Assembly: GCA_040752295.1 (NCBI GenBank)
Contig: JBFMFE010000054.1
Span: 1 to 36,262 of the forward strand
Source of the DNA: JBFMFE01 sp040752295
GTDB taxonomy: Bacteria > UBP15 > UBA6099 > JBFMBQ01
DNA length: 36,262 bases
Direction of reading: 5' to 3'
Below are positions 21,266 to 29,546 of the stretch, piece after piece. A program made the translations under genes and the position numbers. Below the pieces are notes generated by a model that saw only the letters and a program-made list of their open reading frames with translations, made no database searches and was not told the origin of the DNA. Positions within the stretch are counted from its first letter, which is position 1. Every line of letters begins with the position of its first letter.

Positions 21266-22959
21266 CGCCTGAAGAGTGAATCGAGCATCTCGCGGGAAAT
21301 CTCGTGGAGTATCGGTCTGCCGTGCGGACACGTCCTGTTGTATTCCTCGTCGAGGTAGTTGAGGACGAGCGCCTTCATTTCCTCGCGCGTCAGCTTCTGC
21401 CCGCTCTGGACCGCCATCCTGCACGCCGTGATGGTCATCAGCCTGTCCGCCAGGACGTTTTCCGGCGTCTTGAACGGCGCCGAACTCAGCTCGTTCGCCA
21501 GTGAAAGCAGAAGCGACGCCGGGTCGAATCCCCTCGCGTTGTGCACGACCGAGCGGATCACGAACGCCCTCTCGCCGAACGGCTCGATCTCGATCCCGGC
21601 GGAGTTTACCCGTTCGAGGTTCTCGCTGAGGACGGCGAAGGCGTAGTGGGGGACCTCGACCGGCTCGGAGAGGAGGAGCTTCTGAAGCGGAGGCGCCGCG
21701 CGCGCCCTCTTCAGCTGGTTGTACAATATGCGCTCGCTTGCGATGTGCTGGTCTATTATCACGGGGCTGCCGTCCACGCGTGCGAAGATGAATGTGTCGA
21801 AGAACTGGTCGTAGATTTCCACCGGGCGCGCCGTCGGCGCCGCCTCTCCCGCCGCGCGGGGCGGGGCTTCGGGTCCCAGCCCCAGTTCCTCCTGCGGGCG
21901 GACCGGGCGCCGCCCCTCGGGAAGGAGGGGCTTCTCCCGGGAAACAAGCCGCAGCGCGGGCTTTTCCTCCTCCACCGGTCTCATGAACCGCGAGCGGATA
22001 GTCCTGTAGATAAGCGAGTGTATCTCGTGCTCGGCGCTGAACCTGACTTCCGTCTTCGCGGGATGGACGTTCACGTCAACCTCGTCCGCCGGCACTTCGA
22101 GGAAGACCGCGCAGAGCGGAAAGCGTCCCGCGGCGATCAGCCCCCTGTAGGCTGTGTCCACGGCGGCGGTGAGCCTGCGGTCCCTGACGAGGCGCCCGTT
22201 GACGAAGAATATCTGCGACCGGCGGTTCGGGAACGAGACGTCGGGAGTGGAGAACACGGCGTGGAGGCGCGTGCGCCTGACGGCGCCGCGTTCCTCGACG
22301 AGCGAGCCGGCGAAATGCTTCCCCGCCATCGCCTTCACGCGTTCGGCGCGCGTTTCGGCAGGCTCGGTTCTGTAGACTGCAACTCCGTTGTTGGAGAGAC
22401 TGAAGGCGATTTCAGGGTAGGCGAGGGCGATCCTGGAGACGAAGTTCGCCGCCGCCTGCGTTTCCGCCCTCGGACTCTTGAGGAACTTCTGGCGCGCGGG
22501 GACGTTGTAGAAGAGGTTCTCCACCACGACGGTCGTCCCCGGGTTGCGGGCTGCCGGCTCCTCGTGCGTCGCCGCGCCCCCTTCCACCCTCAGGCGCGTC
22601 CCCGCCTCGTCCCGTTTGCGCCTCGTCAGGAACGTCGTCATCGAAACCGACACTATGCTGTGAAGCGCCTCGCCCCTGAATCCGAGCGACGAAAGTCCGT
22701 CGAGGTCCTCGATCCTTTCGATCTTGCTCGTCGTGTGGCTCTGCGCGGCTGCGCGCACTTCTTCCGCGCTCATGCCGCAGCCGTTGTCGCTGACCCGTAT
22801 CAGCCGCAGCCCTCCGTCCTGCAATTCAATCACGATCTCGGCGCCGCCGGCATCAATCGAGTTTTCGACAAGCTCCTTGACGACGGACAGCGGGCGTTCT
22901 ATGACCTCGCCCGCGGCTATCCTGCTGATGGTCTTTTCGTCGAGTTTCCTGATTTTCAC
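21262..22959 (-). CDS. mutL: DNA mismatch repair protein MutL
   Basis: The protein has 565 aa. The GHKL ATPase N-terminus is complete: ISRIAAGEVIERPLSVVKEL, then ENSIDAGG, SDNGCGM, TSKI and GFRGEAL. A Pro/Arg-rich linker (about 330-385) leads to the MutL-C dimerisation domain. There the endonuclease signature reads DQHIASERILYN against the DQHA-x2-E-x4-E consensus, so the last acidic residue is Asn. ACRMAVQSGQ and CPHGRP are kept. The start is GTG 22959 with a weak Shine-Dalgarno sequence; a TATAAT at 22974-22979 on this strand might give a very short leader. The gene before it overlaps it by 107 bases. Confidence 0.95.
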   Translation of the reverse strand: MKIRKLDEKTISRIAAGEVIERPLSVVKELVENSIDAGGAEIVIELQDGGLRLIRVSDNGCGMSAEEVRAAAQSHTTSKIERIEDLDGLSSLGFRGEALHSIVSVSMTTFLTRRKRDEAGTRLRVEGGAATHEEPAARNPGTTVVVENLFYNVPARQKFLKSPRAETQAAANFVSRIALAYPEIAFSLSNNGVAVYRTEPAETRAERVKAMAGKHFAGSLVEERGAVRRTRLHAVFSTPDVSFPNRRSQIFFVNGRLVRDRRLTAAVDTAYRGLIAAGRFPLCAVFLEVPADEVDVNVHPAKTEVRFSAEHEIHSLIYRTIRSRFMRPVEEEKPALRLVSREKPLLPEGRRPVRPQEELGLGPEAPPRAAGEAAPTARPVEIYDQFFDTFIFARVDGSPVIIDQHIASERILYNQLKRARAAPPLQKLLLSEPVEVPHYAFAVLSENLERVNSAGIEIEPFGERAFVIRSVVHNARGFDPASLLLSLANELSSAPFKTPENVLADRLMTITACRMAVQSGQKLTREEMKALVLNYLDEEYNRTCPHGRPILHEISREMLDSLFRR

Positions 22960-23413
22960 TTCGTTCTGAAACGATTATAACCGAATTCTCCGCGGCGATG
23001 AAATGTTTTCCGCCTCCGTCGGAAGGCGGATTCGGTTTCCTCAGCGACAGCTCGATGGGCGACGACATCTTCACGGCGGTTCCGAGCCTGCTCACGTAGT
23101 AAAGACGGTCGTCCGGCGCCGCGCCGCGCCACCCCCTCATCCTCCCCCGCACGAGCCTGTAGAGGACGACGTTAACGCGGCGGTTCCTTTTCCTTATCGC
23201 CGCGAGGAGTTCGCGCGGAGAGACGCCGGGGAGATCGAAGTTGACCGTTAGAATCAACACGGACCTGTCCGATGCCTTCGCCGCCGCCCTCGCCGCCGTC
23301 GCGACGCGCTCCGGTCTCAGTCCGTATTCTCTCGCGATGGATGAAACGAGCCTTGCGGCGCGCGCGTCGCGCTCGACGATAACGATCTTCTTTCCGCGTT
23401 GCGCGCTCTGCAT
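22853..23413 (-). CDS. receiver-like protein with degenerate phosphorylation site, overlapping mutL
   Basis: The frame gives 186 aa. Residues about 8-100 look like a CheY-type receiver (KKIVIVERDARAARLVSSI, then VLILTVNFDLPGVSPRELLA and VNVVLYR). The phospho-Asp position at the end of strand 3 is not acidic in the usual register (LILT instead of LLLD), though an Asp follows four residues later. The C-terminal part (from about 150) is basic and read across the start of mutL in another frame, so the true end is uncertain. No frameshift is obvious. The ATG has GGGAGG 11 bases upstream. It may be a non-phosphorylated regulatory domain. Overlap of this size is unusual. Confidence 0.5.
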   Translation of the reverse strand: MQSAQRGKKIVIVERDARAARLVSSIAREYGLRPERVATAARAAAKASDRSVLILTVNFDLPGVSPRELLAAIRKRNRRVNVVLYRLVRGRMRGWRGAAPDDRLYYVSRLGTAVKMSSPIELSLRKPNPPSDGGGKHFIAAENSVIIVSERSENQETRRKDHQQDSRGRGHRTPAVRRQGACRKLD

Positions 23414-23713
23414 TTCCCGTCGCGCCTCCCCCGGGCTTTCCGTCCCGCGCCGCCCATTCGTCAGGCGGAGTCCGGATGGGAGAAGCCGCCGTACGTTCCG
23501 GACAGGAAGAGCAGGACAAAAACCGTGCCGTCAACGCTCCGCGCGCCGCGGCTGCGGAAATATGAAGACAGGTATCGTGAGATTTAGAATGCGCCGGGAC
23601 GCCTGCGCGGCGCGCCGGGGAACGCCCCTATGTCAGTGTAACGGTTCTGTTGCACGTTTTCGGGGATTATCCGCGCCGGGGAGACGGCGGAGCGCGCTCA
23701 CCGCCGCGGCGGT
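23414..23713. other. intergenic region, nothing recognised
   Basis: There are 300 bases between the acyl-CoA dehydrogenase stop and the receiver-like gene. Open frames crossing it are Arg/Pro-rich shadows. I see no clear terminator or promoter. Confidence 0.4.
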
Positions 23714-24847
23714 TTACCTGAGAACGGCGTTCGCGATCACCATCCGCTGAACCTCGGACGTCCCCTCGTAGATTGTGGTGACCCTCGCGTCGCGGTACAG
23801 GCGCTCCACCTTCGACGGTTCGACGTACCCGTAGCCGCCGTGTATCTGGAGGGCGTCGTAGGCGACTCTGTTGGCGGCTTCCGACGCGAAGAGCTTTGCG
23901 ACGGCGGCTTCGCGGGTGAAGGCGGCGCCGGTGTCCTTGAGGTGCGCGGCGTGAAGGACGAGCAGACGGGCGGCTTCGAGGTCGCGGGCTGCGTCTGCGA
24001 TCATCCATTGCACCGCCTGCATCCGCGCGAGGGCTTTCCCGAACTGCCTCCGTTCCCGGCTGTAGCGGACCGCCTCGTCGAAGCACGCGCGGATTATGCC
24101 CAGCGACTGCGCGGCGATGCCGATGCGCCCGCCGTCCAGCGCCGTCATCGCTATCCTGAAACCGTCGCCCTCGCCGCCGAGGAGGTTCCCGGCGGGCGTC
24201 TCGCAGTCCTCAAACGCGATTTCGACCGTGTTGGACGCCCTCAGCCCCATCTTGCGTTCTTCCTTGCCCACGATCAGCCCCGGCGCGCCGCTTTCGACGA
24301 TGAACGCGCTCATGCCCTTCGCGCCCGGCGCGCCGCCCGTGCGCGCCATCACGATAAAAACGCCGGCGTATCCTCCGTTCGTTATGAAAACCTTCCTGCC
24401 GTTCAGGACGTACGCGCCCCCTTTCCTCACGGCGCGCGTGGCGATGGACGCCGCGTCCGACCCCGCCCCCGGCTCGGTCAGCGCGAACGCGCCGAGCGTC
24501 CCCCCCGTCGCAAGCCCCGGAAGATACCCCCGCTTCTGAGCCTCCGTCCCGTACCGCATGATCGGTTCGCACACGAGGTTGTTCACGGACATCGTCACCG
24601 CGGTGGAGGGACACGCGTACGCGATCCCCTCCACTGCGAGAACGTAGCTGACGGCGCTCGCCCCCGACCCGCCGTACTCGGGCGGCACCATCATCCCCAT
24701 CAGCCCGAGCCGACCCATCTTCTCAACGAGCTGTCCGGGAAAGCGCCCCAGACGGTCGTTCTCCGCCGCGACCGGCTCTATCTCCCGCCCGGCGAATTCC
24801 TCCACCATCAGGGCGACCATCCGGTGCTCTTCGTTCAGCTCGAACAT
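23714..24847 (-). CDS. acyl-CoA dehydrogenase
   Basis: FAD enzyme of 377 aa that oxidises acyl-CoA to trans-2-enoyl-CoA and passes electrons to ETF. Family signatures are GAFALTEPGAGSDAAS (FAD/substrate loop, 119-134), NGRKVFITNGG, QIHGGYGY (335-342) and the base Glu361 in TIYEGTSEVQRM. The Glu at this place matches short-chain (butyryl-CoA-type) enzymes. It follows the HTH-cupin regulator by 22 bases and is probably in its operon. No ETF, thiolase or CoA ligase is nearby, so the substrate is open. Confidence 0.95.
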   Translation of the reverse strand: MFELNEEHRMVALMVEEFAGREIEPVAAENDRLGRFPGQLVEKMGRLGLMGMMVPPEYGGSGASAVSYVLAVEGIAYACPSTAVTMSVNNLVCEPIMRYGTEAQKRGYLPGLATGGTLGAFALTEPGAGSDAASIATRAVRKGGAYVLNGRKVFITNGGYAGVFIVMARTGGAPGAKGMSAFIVESGAPGLIVGKEERKMGLRASNTVEIAFEDCETPAGNLLGGEGDGFRIAMTALDGGRIGIAAQSLGIIRACFDEAVRYSRERRQFGKALARMQAVQWMIADAARDLEAARLLVLHAAHLKDTGAAFTREAAVAKLFASEAANRVAYDALQIHGGYGYVEPSKVERLYRDARVTTIYEGTSEVQRMVIANAVLR

Positions 24848-24869
24848 TCTCCGCCGCCTCTCCGGGCTT

Positions 24870-25409
24870 TTACGGCGTGTAAATCACGACGACGAGTTCC
24901 GTCTTCGCGCCGCCGGGGTTCTTCAGCCTGTGCACCTGCGACGAGTCGAAGTGGATCGAACCGCCGCACGCGAGCGAGTATTTTTTCTTTCCCACGCGCA
25001 GCTCGAGTTTTCCTGCGAGAACGTAGATGAACTCCTCGCCCTCGTGGCGGTATTGAGCGCCCCTGTGCTCGGACTTCGGCTCGATGGTCACCAGGAACGC
25101 CTTCATGCGCTTGTGCGCGGCGTCGGGCGTGAGGACCCTGTAGGCGTAGTTCCCCGCGCGTTTTTCGAAGCCCGCGTCGCGCTTCCCGCCTTTCGCGTCC
25201 AGGAACCGCCCCGGGTCGAGCGTGAGGGCGCGGGAGACCTGTATTATCGCCGCCACGGGCGGGACCTCATCGAAGTTCTCCAGCTTTTCGAGGTATCGCG
25301 CGTCGTAGCCGGTCATGCGACCGAGTTCCTCGAGCGTCAGTCCCTTCGACGTGCGCATCCGCCTCATCCGCCGGGCGAATTCCGCCCCAGCGTCGCTCTT
25401 TTTCGTCAT
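24870..25409 (-). CDS. XRE-family regulator with cupin domain
   Basis: The protein has 179 aa. Residues about 10-68 form an XRE helix-turn-helix (LTLEELGRMTGYDARYLEKL). Residues about 105-178 form a cupin_2 barrel with RHEGEEFIYVLAGKLELRVG and GGSIHFDSSQVHRLKNPG, which carries the usual His/Glu metal-ligand region. This family senses small metabolites and often controls the neighbouring catabolic genes. Here the likely target is its own operon with the acyl-CoA dehydrogenase. A CACATGTG palindrome lies 32 bases upstream of the ATG. Confidence 0.92.
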   Translation of the reverse strand: MTKKSDAGAEFARRMRRMRTSKGLTLEELGRMTGYDARYLEKLENFDEVPPVAAIIQVSRALTLDPGRFLDAKGGKRDAGFEKRAGNYAYRVLTPDAAHKRMKAFLVTIEPKSEHRGAQYRHEGEEFIYVLAGKLELRVGKKKYSLACGGSIHFDSSQVHRLKNPGGAKTELVVVIYTP

Positions 25410-25440
25410 CGCCGGTCACTTCCCTCCGCCGGAATTTTAT

Positions 25441-25448
25441 CACATGTG
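25441..25448. promoter_or_regulatory. CACATGTG palindrome upstream of the XRE-cupin gene
   Basis: A perfect 8-bp palindrome lies just upstream of TAAAAT (minus-strand -10-like) in the gap before the regulator. It is a candidate autoregulatory site on position alone. Confidence 0.3.
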
Positions 25449-25488
25449 TTAATCCGTTGAGCCTTGCCTTTTCATCCCGTCAATCCGG

Positions 25489-25527
25489 GGATCAGGTTAA
25501 CGCCTGCCTGAATTCATCCCCTGATCC
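25489..25527. repeat. inverted repeat at the end of hemC
   Basis: GGATCAGG (25489-25496) and CCTGATCC (25520-25527) can pair around 23 bases that include the hemC stop. No T-run follows on the minus strand. It may be a weak transcript end. Confidence 0.3.
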
Positions 25528-26437
25528 GCTCTAAAATCCGCGTCCCGCCGGCTTCGAGCAGTCTTTCGGCGAGCCGGGTCCCGATCCCTTCGGCGTCTTC
25601 GGGAGCGCCGGCGGCGGTGTCGCGGAAAACAACGCTTCCGTCAAGGCTCACGATGCAGCCTTCAAGATGGAGACGCCCGCAGGCGATGCGGGCGAGCGCC
25701 CCGATGGGGACCTGGCACCCGCCCTCGAGCCTGCGCATCATTGCCCGCTCGGCGGCTGTCTCCGCCCGCGTCTGCGGGTGGTCCAGCGCCGCAAGCAGCG
25801 GCTCGAGCGTCGCGTCGCCGTCCCGCGCCTCGATTCCGATGGCGCCCTGTCCCACGGCGGGCAGCGAGACGTCCGCCGGTATCTCGCGGCACTGCTCGTT
25901 CCAGAGGCTCAGGCGGATGAGTCCCGCCGCCGCGACCACAACGGCGTCGTAGTCGCCCTCGCCGAGTCTGCGCAGTCTTGTGTCGAGGTTGCCCCTGAGG
26001 TCGCGGAACCGCAAATCGGGGCGCCGGCGCGCGAGCTGCGCTTTACGCCGCAGGCTGCTCGTTCCGACCACCGCCCCCGCGCGGAGCGAGGCGAAGTCCG
26101 CCCCATCGCGAGACACCAGAGCGTCGGCGGGATTTTCCCTCGCGAGCACCGCGCCGATGGTCAGCCCCGCGGGCACGTCGGTCGGCACGTCCTTCAGGCT
26201 GTGCACGGCGACGTCAATCTCCCCCGCTGAAAGGGCGTTTTCAAGCTCCTTCGTGAAAAGCCCCTTGCCCCCGACAAGCGAAAGCGGCGCGTCGAGTATC
26301 CTGTCGCCCTTCGTTTTGATTATGACGATCTCGGTGGCGACGTCCGGGAAAGCCCCCCGGATGTAATCCGCCGCCGTCTCCGTCTGGCGGAGAGCCAGCC
26401 TGCTTCCCCTCGTGCCGATTCGAAGATTTCTTTTCAT
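25514..26437 (-). CDS. hemC: porphobilinogen deaminase (hydroxymethylbilane synthase)
   Basis: Polymerises four porphobilinogen molecules to hydroxymethylbilane in tetrapyrrole synthesis. The protein has 307 aa. The N-terminus is LRIGTRGSRLALRQTE. AVHSLKDVPTD contains the catalytic Asp, TSSLRRKAQL the basic substrate-binding region, and Cys241 in LEGGCQVPIGA carries the dipyrromethane cofactor. ATG 26437 is chosen with CGGAAG upstream; the frame extends to 26479 without support. No other heme gene is adjacent. Confidence 0.96.
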   Translation of the reverse strand: MKRNLRIGTRGSRLALRQTETAADYIRGAFPDVATEIVIIKTKGDRILDAPLSLVGGKGLFTKELENALSAGEIDVAVHSLKDVPTDVPAGLTIGAVLARENPADALVSRDGADFASLRAGAVVGTSSLRRKAQLARRRPDLRFRDLRGNLDTRLRRLGEGDYDAVVVAAAGLIRLSLWNEQCREIPADVSLPAVGQGAIGIEARDGDATLEPLLAALDHPQTRAETAAERAMMRRLEGGCQVPIGALARIACGRLHLEGCIVSLDGSVVFRDTAAGAPEDAEGIGTRLAERLLEAGGTRILERIRG

Positions 26438-26535
26438 CTTCCGACAACGCCCGCCGGCGCGTTCCCGCGTCAGACCCATATTATAAATCAGCGCGGAAGG
26501 ACGCTGTCAGCATTACAGCGCAACTTTTAGTTTTG

Positions 26536-26717
26536 ACAGGCTGGAAGCCTGTCCCGCTATCTGGAAGCCTGTCCCGCTATCTGGAAGCCTGTCCCGCTAT
26601 TTCAAAAATATCATTTTTCAGTGGGACATGAAGCCAGGAGACAATTTGAACGAGCTGTTCAGGTCCCGCTATTTCAAAAATATCATTTTTCAGTGGGACA
26701 GGCATCTTGCCTGTCAG
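26536..26717. repeat. second palindromic repeat array, upstream of tatC
   Basis: A 20-base unit, CTGGAAGCCTGTCCCGCTAT, occurs three times head to tail at 26541-26600. A 38-base sequence (26591-26628) recurs exactly at 26663-26700 and is itself an imperfect palindrome with GTCCC/GGGAC ends around TCAAAAATATCATTTTTCA. The array ends in GGGACAGGCATCTTGCCTGTC (split: GGGACAGGC, ATCTT, GCCTGTC). The GACAGGC/GCCTGTC palindrome is the same as at 16767-16862 in reverse orientation. The 366 bases between hemC and tatC consist mainly of this array. Confidence 0.9.
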
Positions 26718-26767
26718 AAAAAAACCTCCATTTCTGCAAAACTTGCGCTGTAGTGTCAAACGGCAAA

Positions 26768-26796
26768 TTGACGCTGTTGCGGCGGTGTGGTACATT
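26768..26796 (+). promoter_or_regulatory. extended -10 promoter of tatC
   Basis: TTGACG (26768-26773), 17 bases, then TACATT (26791-26796) with TGG just before it (TGn extension). Transcription should start at about 26803, at or next to the A of the tatC ATG (26804). Confidence 0.65.
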
Positions 26797-26803
26797 CAAC
26801 CGC

Positions 26804-27547
26804 ATGGCGAAGAAACCCGACGCGGAGATGACGTTCGTCGAGCATCTCGACGAACTGCGGACGCGGCTGATCATCTCGCTCGCCGCGGTTTTCGTCTGCT
26901 CCGTGGGATGCTATTTCCTGAGCCTCGACGCCCTCCAGCTTCTCATGAACCGGCTGGACACGGGAAAGCTCCAGTACCTCGGTCCCGCCGACGCGTTCAT
27001 GGTGAGGCTCAAGATATCGGTCGCTCTGGGACTCGCCGCGGCGTCGCCGGTCGTGTTCTGGCAGGTCTGGCTTTTCGTGGCGCCGGGGCTGTACAGGCAC
27101 GAGAGGCGGTACGCCGGACCGGCGGTCGCCGCCGCCGTGGCGCTTTTTTTCACCGGCGCGGCGTTCGGCGTGTACACCGTGCCGGTGACGCTGAATTTCC
27201 TCCAGAAGTTCGGCGGCGGCGTGCTCGAGGCGAACTACACCGTGGACAGGTTCGTGTCCTTCGCCATGTCTCTCATTATCGCCTTCGCGGCGGTGTTCGA
27301 GCTTCCGCTCGTGCTCGTGCTTCTCGTCAAAATCGGCGTCGTGTCGCACGCAAGACTCGCGGCGTCGAGAAAATACGCGTTCCTGCTCATACTCATCGTC
27401 TCCGCCGTCCTCACGCCCGCCGACATCGTTTCGATGCTGATCATGGCGGGTCCCCTCTACGCCCTTTTCGAGATAAGCCTGCTCGTAACGCGCTTTGTTA
27501 AAACTTCGGACGATTCTCCCGGGCGGGACACCGCGCGCAGCCGCTAA
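26804..27547 (+). CDS. tatC: Sec-independent protein translocase TatC
   Basis: Receptor of twin-arginine signal peptides in the inner membrane. The protein has 247 aa. The N-terminus has MTFVEHLDELRTRLI (the conserved F-x-H-L-x-E-L-R patch). Six membrane helices follow, and VFWQVWLFVAPGLYRHERR and FELPLVLVLLVKIGVV carry the family pattern. The ATG has no Shine-Dalgarno sequence; the promoter leaves almost no leader, so translation is probably leaderless. TatA/TatB are not in the window. It converges with the DUF4838 gene 12 bases away. Confidence 0.95.
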   Translation: MAKKPDAEMTFVEHLDELRTRLIISLAAVFVCSVGCYFLSLDALQLLMNRLDTGKLQYLGPADAFMVRLKISVALGLAAASPVVFWQVWLFVAPGLYRHERRYAGPAVAAAVALFFTGAAFGVYTVPVTLNFLQKFGGGVLEANYTVDRFVSFAMSLIIAFAAVFELPLVLVLLVKIGVVSHARLAASRKYAFLLILIVSAVLTPADIVSMLIMAGPLYALFEISLLVTRFVKTSDDSPGRDTARSR

Positions 27548-27559
27548 CGGTCCGCGAGG

Positions 27560-29386
27560 TCATTCGTTATCCATCCGCGCCAGTATCCCGTCGAGAGTCT
27601 CTTCGAGAGGTTCCCATTCCTTAATCCTCGTTATGTTGAAATAGGCGAGATCGCTTTTGAACTTTTCGAACCTGGCGAACTGATCCTGCCCGCCGCCGCG
27701 GCGGAGGTCGGCATCTGTCCATCCATAGAGCTGCGGGGCGGCGAGTTTAACGTAATCGAGCGGCAATCGTGCCTTTCGTACCCTGTCGAGCGTCGTCCGA
27801 TCATCGGCGGCGGCTTTCTCGGCGCGGTCGAAGCACACGTCGGCGTATTCGAGGAGTTCCCTGTCGAGGAATCCCGCCGTCGGGGGCGAATAGAGGTTGG
27901 CGTGGACGTTTCTGCGGCGGGTTTTTTCGTGCAGCGCGGCGAGGTAATCGAGCATGTGCGGGGCGGCGGCGCCGAAATAGCCGCCGACGAAGTCCCTGAT
28001 CAGCGCGTCGGGGTCGGCGTCCGGATTCCACAGGAGCTTCGCGATCAGCCATGCCTTCAGCTCCGCCATGTCGCCGCCGGGGCTTTCGTAGCTTCCCTGC
28101 CCGAAAAAGCCCCGGACACCCTGCCGCGAATAGAAGGGAATGTCCCTGACTATCGCCTTCAGGTCGGGAAACGGCATCACGTAATGATGAAAGTCGGTCA
28201 CGTAGTGCCACACGTAAACCCTTTCGGTTATTTTCGTCCACGCCTTGAGGTTTTTGACGTAGTTTGCGTTCCACATGCATCTGTTGAGCTGGTGCAGGTC
28301 GCAGGACGGCGCCATGTGGCAGAGTCTGACGATCACGTTCGGGCGGGGCTTCGTCAGGAGCGGCGGACGCTCCGTGTACTGGTACGCGAGCGTGTCTATG
28401 AACTTGTCCGGGTGTTTTTTCGCCGTTTCTGCCGCCACGGCGTTGACGAAACGGAGCAGCGTTCCCGCCGGCGAGCCTTCAAGTCTGTCCGATTCGAGGC
28501 AGCGCCGGCACTGGCAGGAAAACACGTTGTCGTTCTGTGAGACGGAAAATATCGCCGCGGCCGGGTTTTCGCGCATCCACGCGAGGACGCGTCCCGCCGC
28601 GATGCCGACGAGGTCGGGGTTCGTGAGGCACAGCTGCGCGTTTTCGCGCGTCCGCTTCCCGTTGATGAGGGCGAAGTACTCGGGATGCTCGTCGAAATAT
28701 TCGTCCGGCGGCACGAGATCGTAAAAGGTGTGCACGAAGTGGGAGTACTCGATCTTCCCGCCGTGTTTGCGCGTCAGCGGCGGTCTCGTCCCGTTCACCT
28801 TGTTGCGCGCCGCCCAGTCCGCGTCGAACGCGTGATGGAAAAACGGCTCGCGGTACTCGAACGCCGGCGCCTGCCTGACGTCCAGTCCGGTTACGATTAC
28901 CCTGTCTTTTTTCGGGATCAGGCTCGCGTCCGGCGCGTACCACCTGCATCCGAGGTTCTCCTCGAGGAACGTGTAAGCCCCGTAGAGCGTACCCCTCGGC
29001 GCTCCCCCGGCGATGAAGAGATTTTCACCCGACGTGCGTATGATGAAGCCTTCCGCGCCAAGCGAGCCGTACTCTTCGGCGCCCGTCAACTCGAGCGCCT
29101 TCCTCACGGGACCCACGAAGATATGCGGGGAATCCGGCGCGCCGCTTTCGGGAACGATCACGAGCCGGGCGCCGCCGATCTCCTCGAGGAAGTTCCTCAA
29201 TTCATCCGCGGCATGGATTACGGTCTCGTCCGCGTCGTCGGGGATCACTATCGAGTATCCGCTCCTGCCGTTTTCGATGAGAGTGAGGGGGCGTTCCCGC
29301 GCGTCCGCCGTAATCCCGGCGCAGGCGGCGGCGGCAGCGACGACCGCGCAGTGTAACACGCCTCGTTTTATCACGCGCGATACCAT
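27560..29386 (-). CDS. secreted DUF4838 protein with GH67-like N-terminal domain
   Basis: The protein has 608 aa. A signal peptide (KRGVLHCAVVAAAAACAGIT) precedes a domain like the N-terminal domain of alpha-glucuronidases (about 35-150, with GTLYGAYTFLEENLGCRWYA). The DUF4838 region follows (about 190-480; VSQNDNVFSCQCRRCLESDR is characteristic, with a CxCxxC cluster). Such proteins are abundant in polysaccharide-degrading PVC and Bacteroidota genomes and are thought to act on carbohydrates, though the activity is unproven. A promoter at 29416-29444 suggests its own transcript. Confidence 0.85.
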   Translation of the reverse strand: MVSRVIKRGVLHCAVVAAAAACAGITADARERPLTLIENGRSGYSIVIPDDADETVIHAADELRNFLEEIGGARLVIVPESGAPDSPHIFVGPVRKALELTGAEEYGSLGAEGFIIRTSGENLFIAGGAPRGTLYGAYTFLEENLGCRWYAPDASLIPKKDRVIVTGLDVRQAPAFEYREPFFHHAFDADWAARNKVNGTRPPLTRKHGGKIEYSHFVHTFYDLVPPDEYFDEHPEYFALINGKRTRENAQLCLTNPDLVGIAAGRVLAWMRENPAAAIFSVSQNDNVFSCQCRRCLESDRLEGSPAGTLLRFVNAVAAETAKKHPDKFIDTLAYQYTERPPLLTKPRPNVIVRLCHMAPSCDLHQLNRCMWNANYVKNLKAWTKITERVYVWHYVTDFHHYVMPFPDLKAIVRDIPFYSRQGVRGFFGQGSYESPGGDMAELKAWLIAKLLWNPDADPDALIRDFVGGYFGAAAPHMLDYLAALHEKTRRRNVHANLYSPPTAGFLDRELLEYADVCFDRAEKAAADDRTTLDRVRKARLPLDYVKLAAPQLYGWTDADLRRGGGQDQFARFEKFKSDLAYFNITRIKEWEPLEETLDGILARMDNE

Positions 29387-29415
29387 GTCTCCATGCCGTT
29401 CCGGCTCTCCGGGGC

Positions 29416-29444
29416 ATTATAGTCAAACTGTTGAAAAACAGAAA
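29416..29444 (-). promoter_or_regulatory. promoter of the DUF4838 gene
   Basis: On the minus strand TTTCTG (29439-29444), 17 bases, then TATAAT (29416-29421). The -10 box is perfect and the -35 poor. The start of transcription falls about 20 bases before the ATG at 29386. Confidence 0.5.
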
Positions 29445-29546
29445 GATTCGCCGCGAAGACTCGAAGGAAACTGGGAAAACGGGCGTTTTTTGTAAAGACG
29501 CTGCGAATCGCGCGAGCCGCCGCCGCAGAGGCATTGCTTTGCGGGG

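Noticed and set aside
21541..22980. 479-codon open frame opposite mutL
   Set aside because: Arg/Val/Glu-rich shadow of a well-conserved gene, with no recognisable domain.
23172..23534. 120-codon frame upstream of the receiver-like gene
   Set aside because: Arg/Pro-rich shadow in another frame of the receiver-like gene and intergenic DNA.
26621..26803. N-terminal extension of tatC across the repeat array
   Set aside because: The frame crosses palindromic repeats, and the conserved TatC N-terminus begins at ATG 26804.
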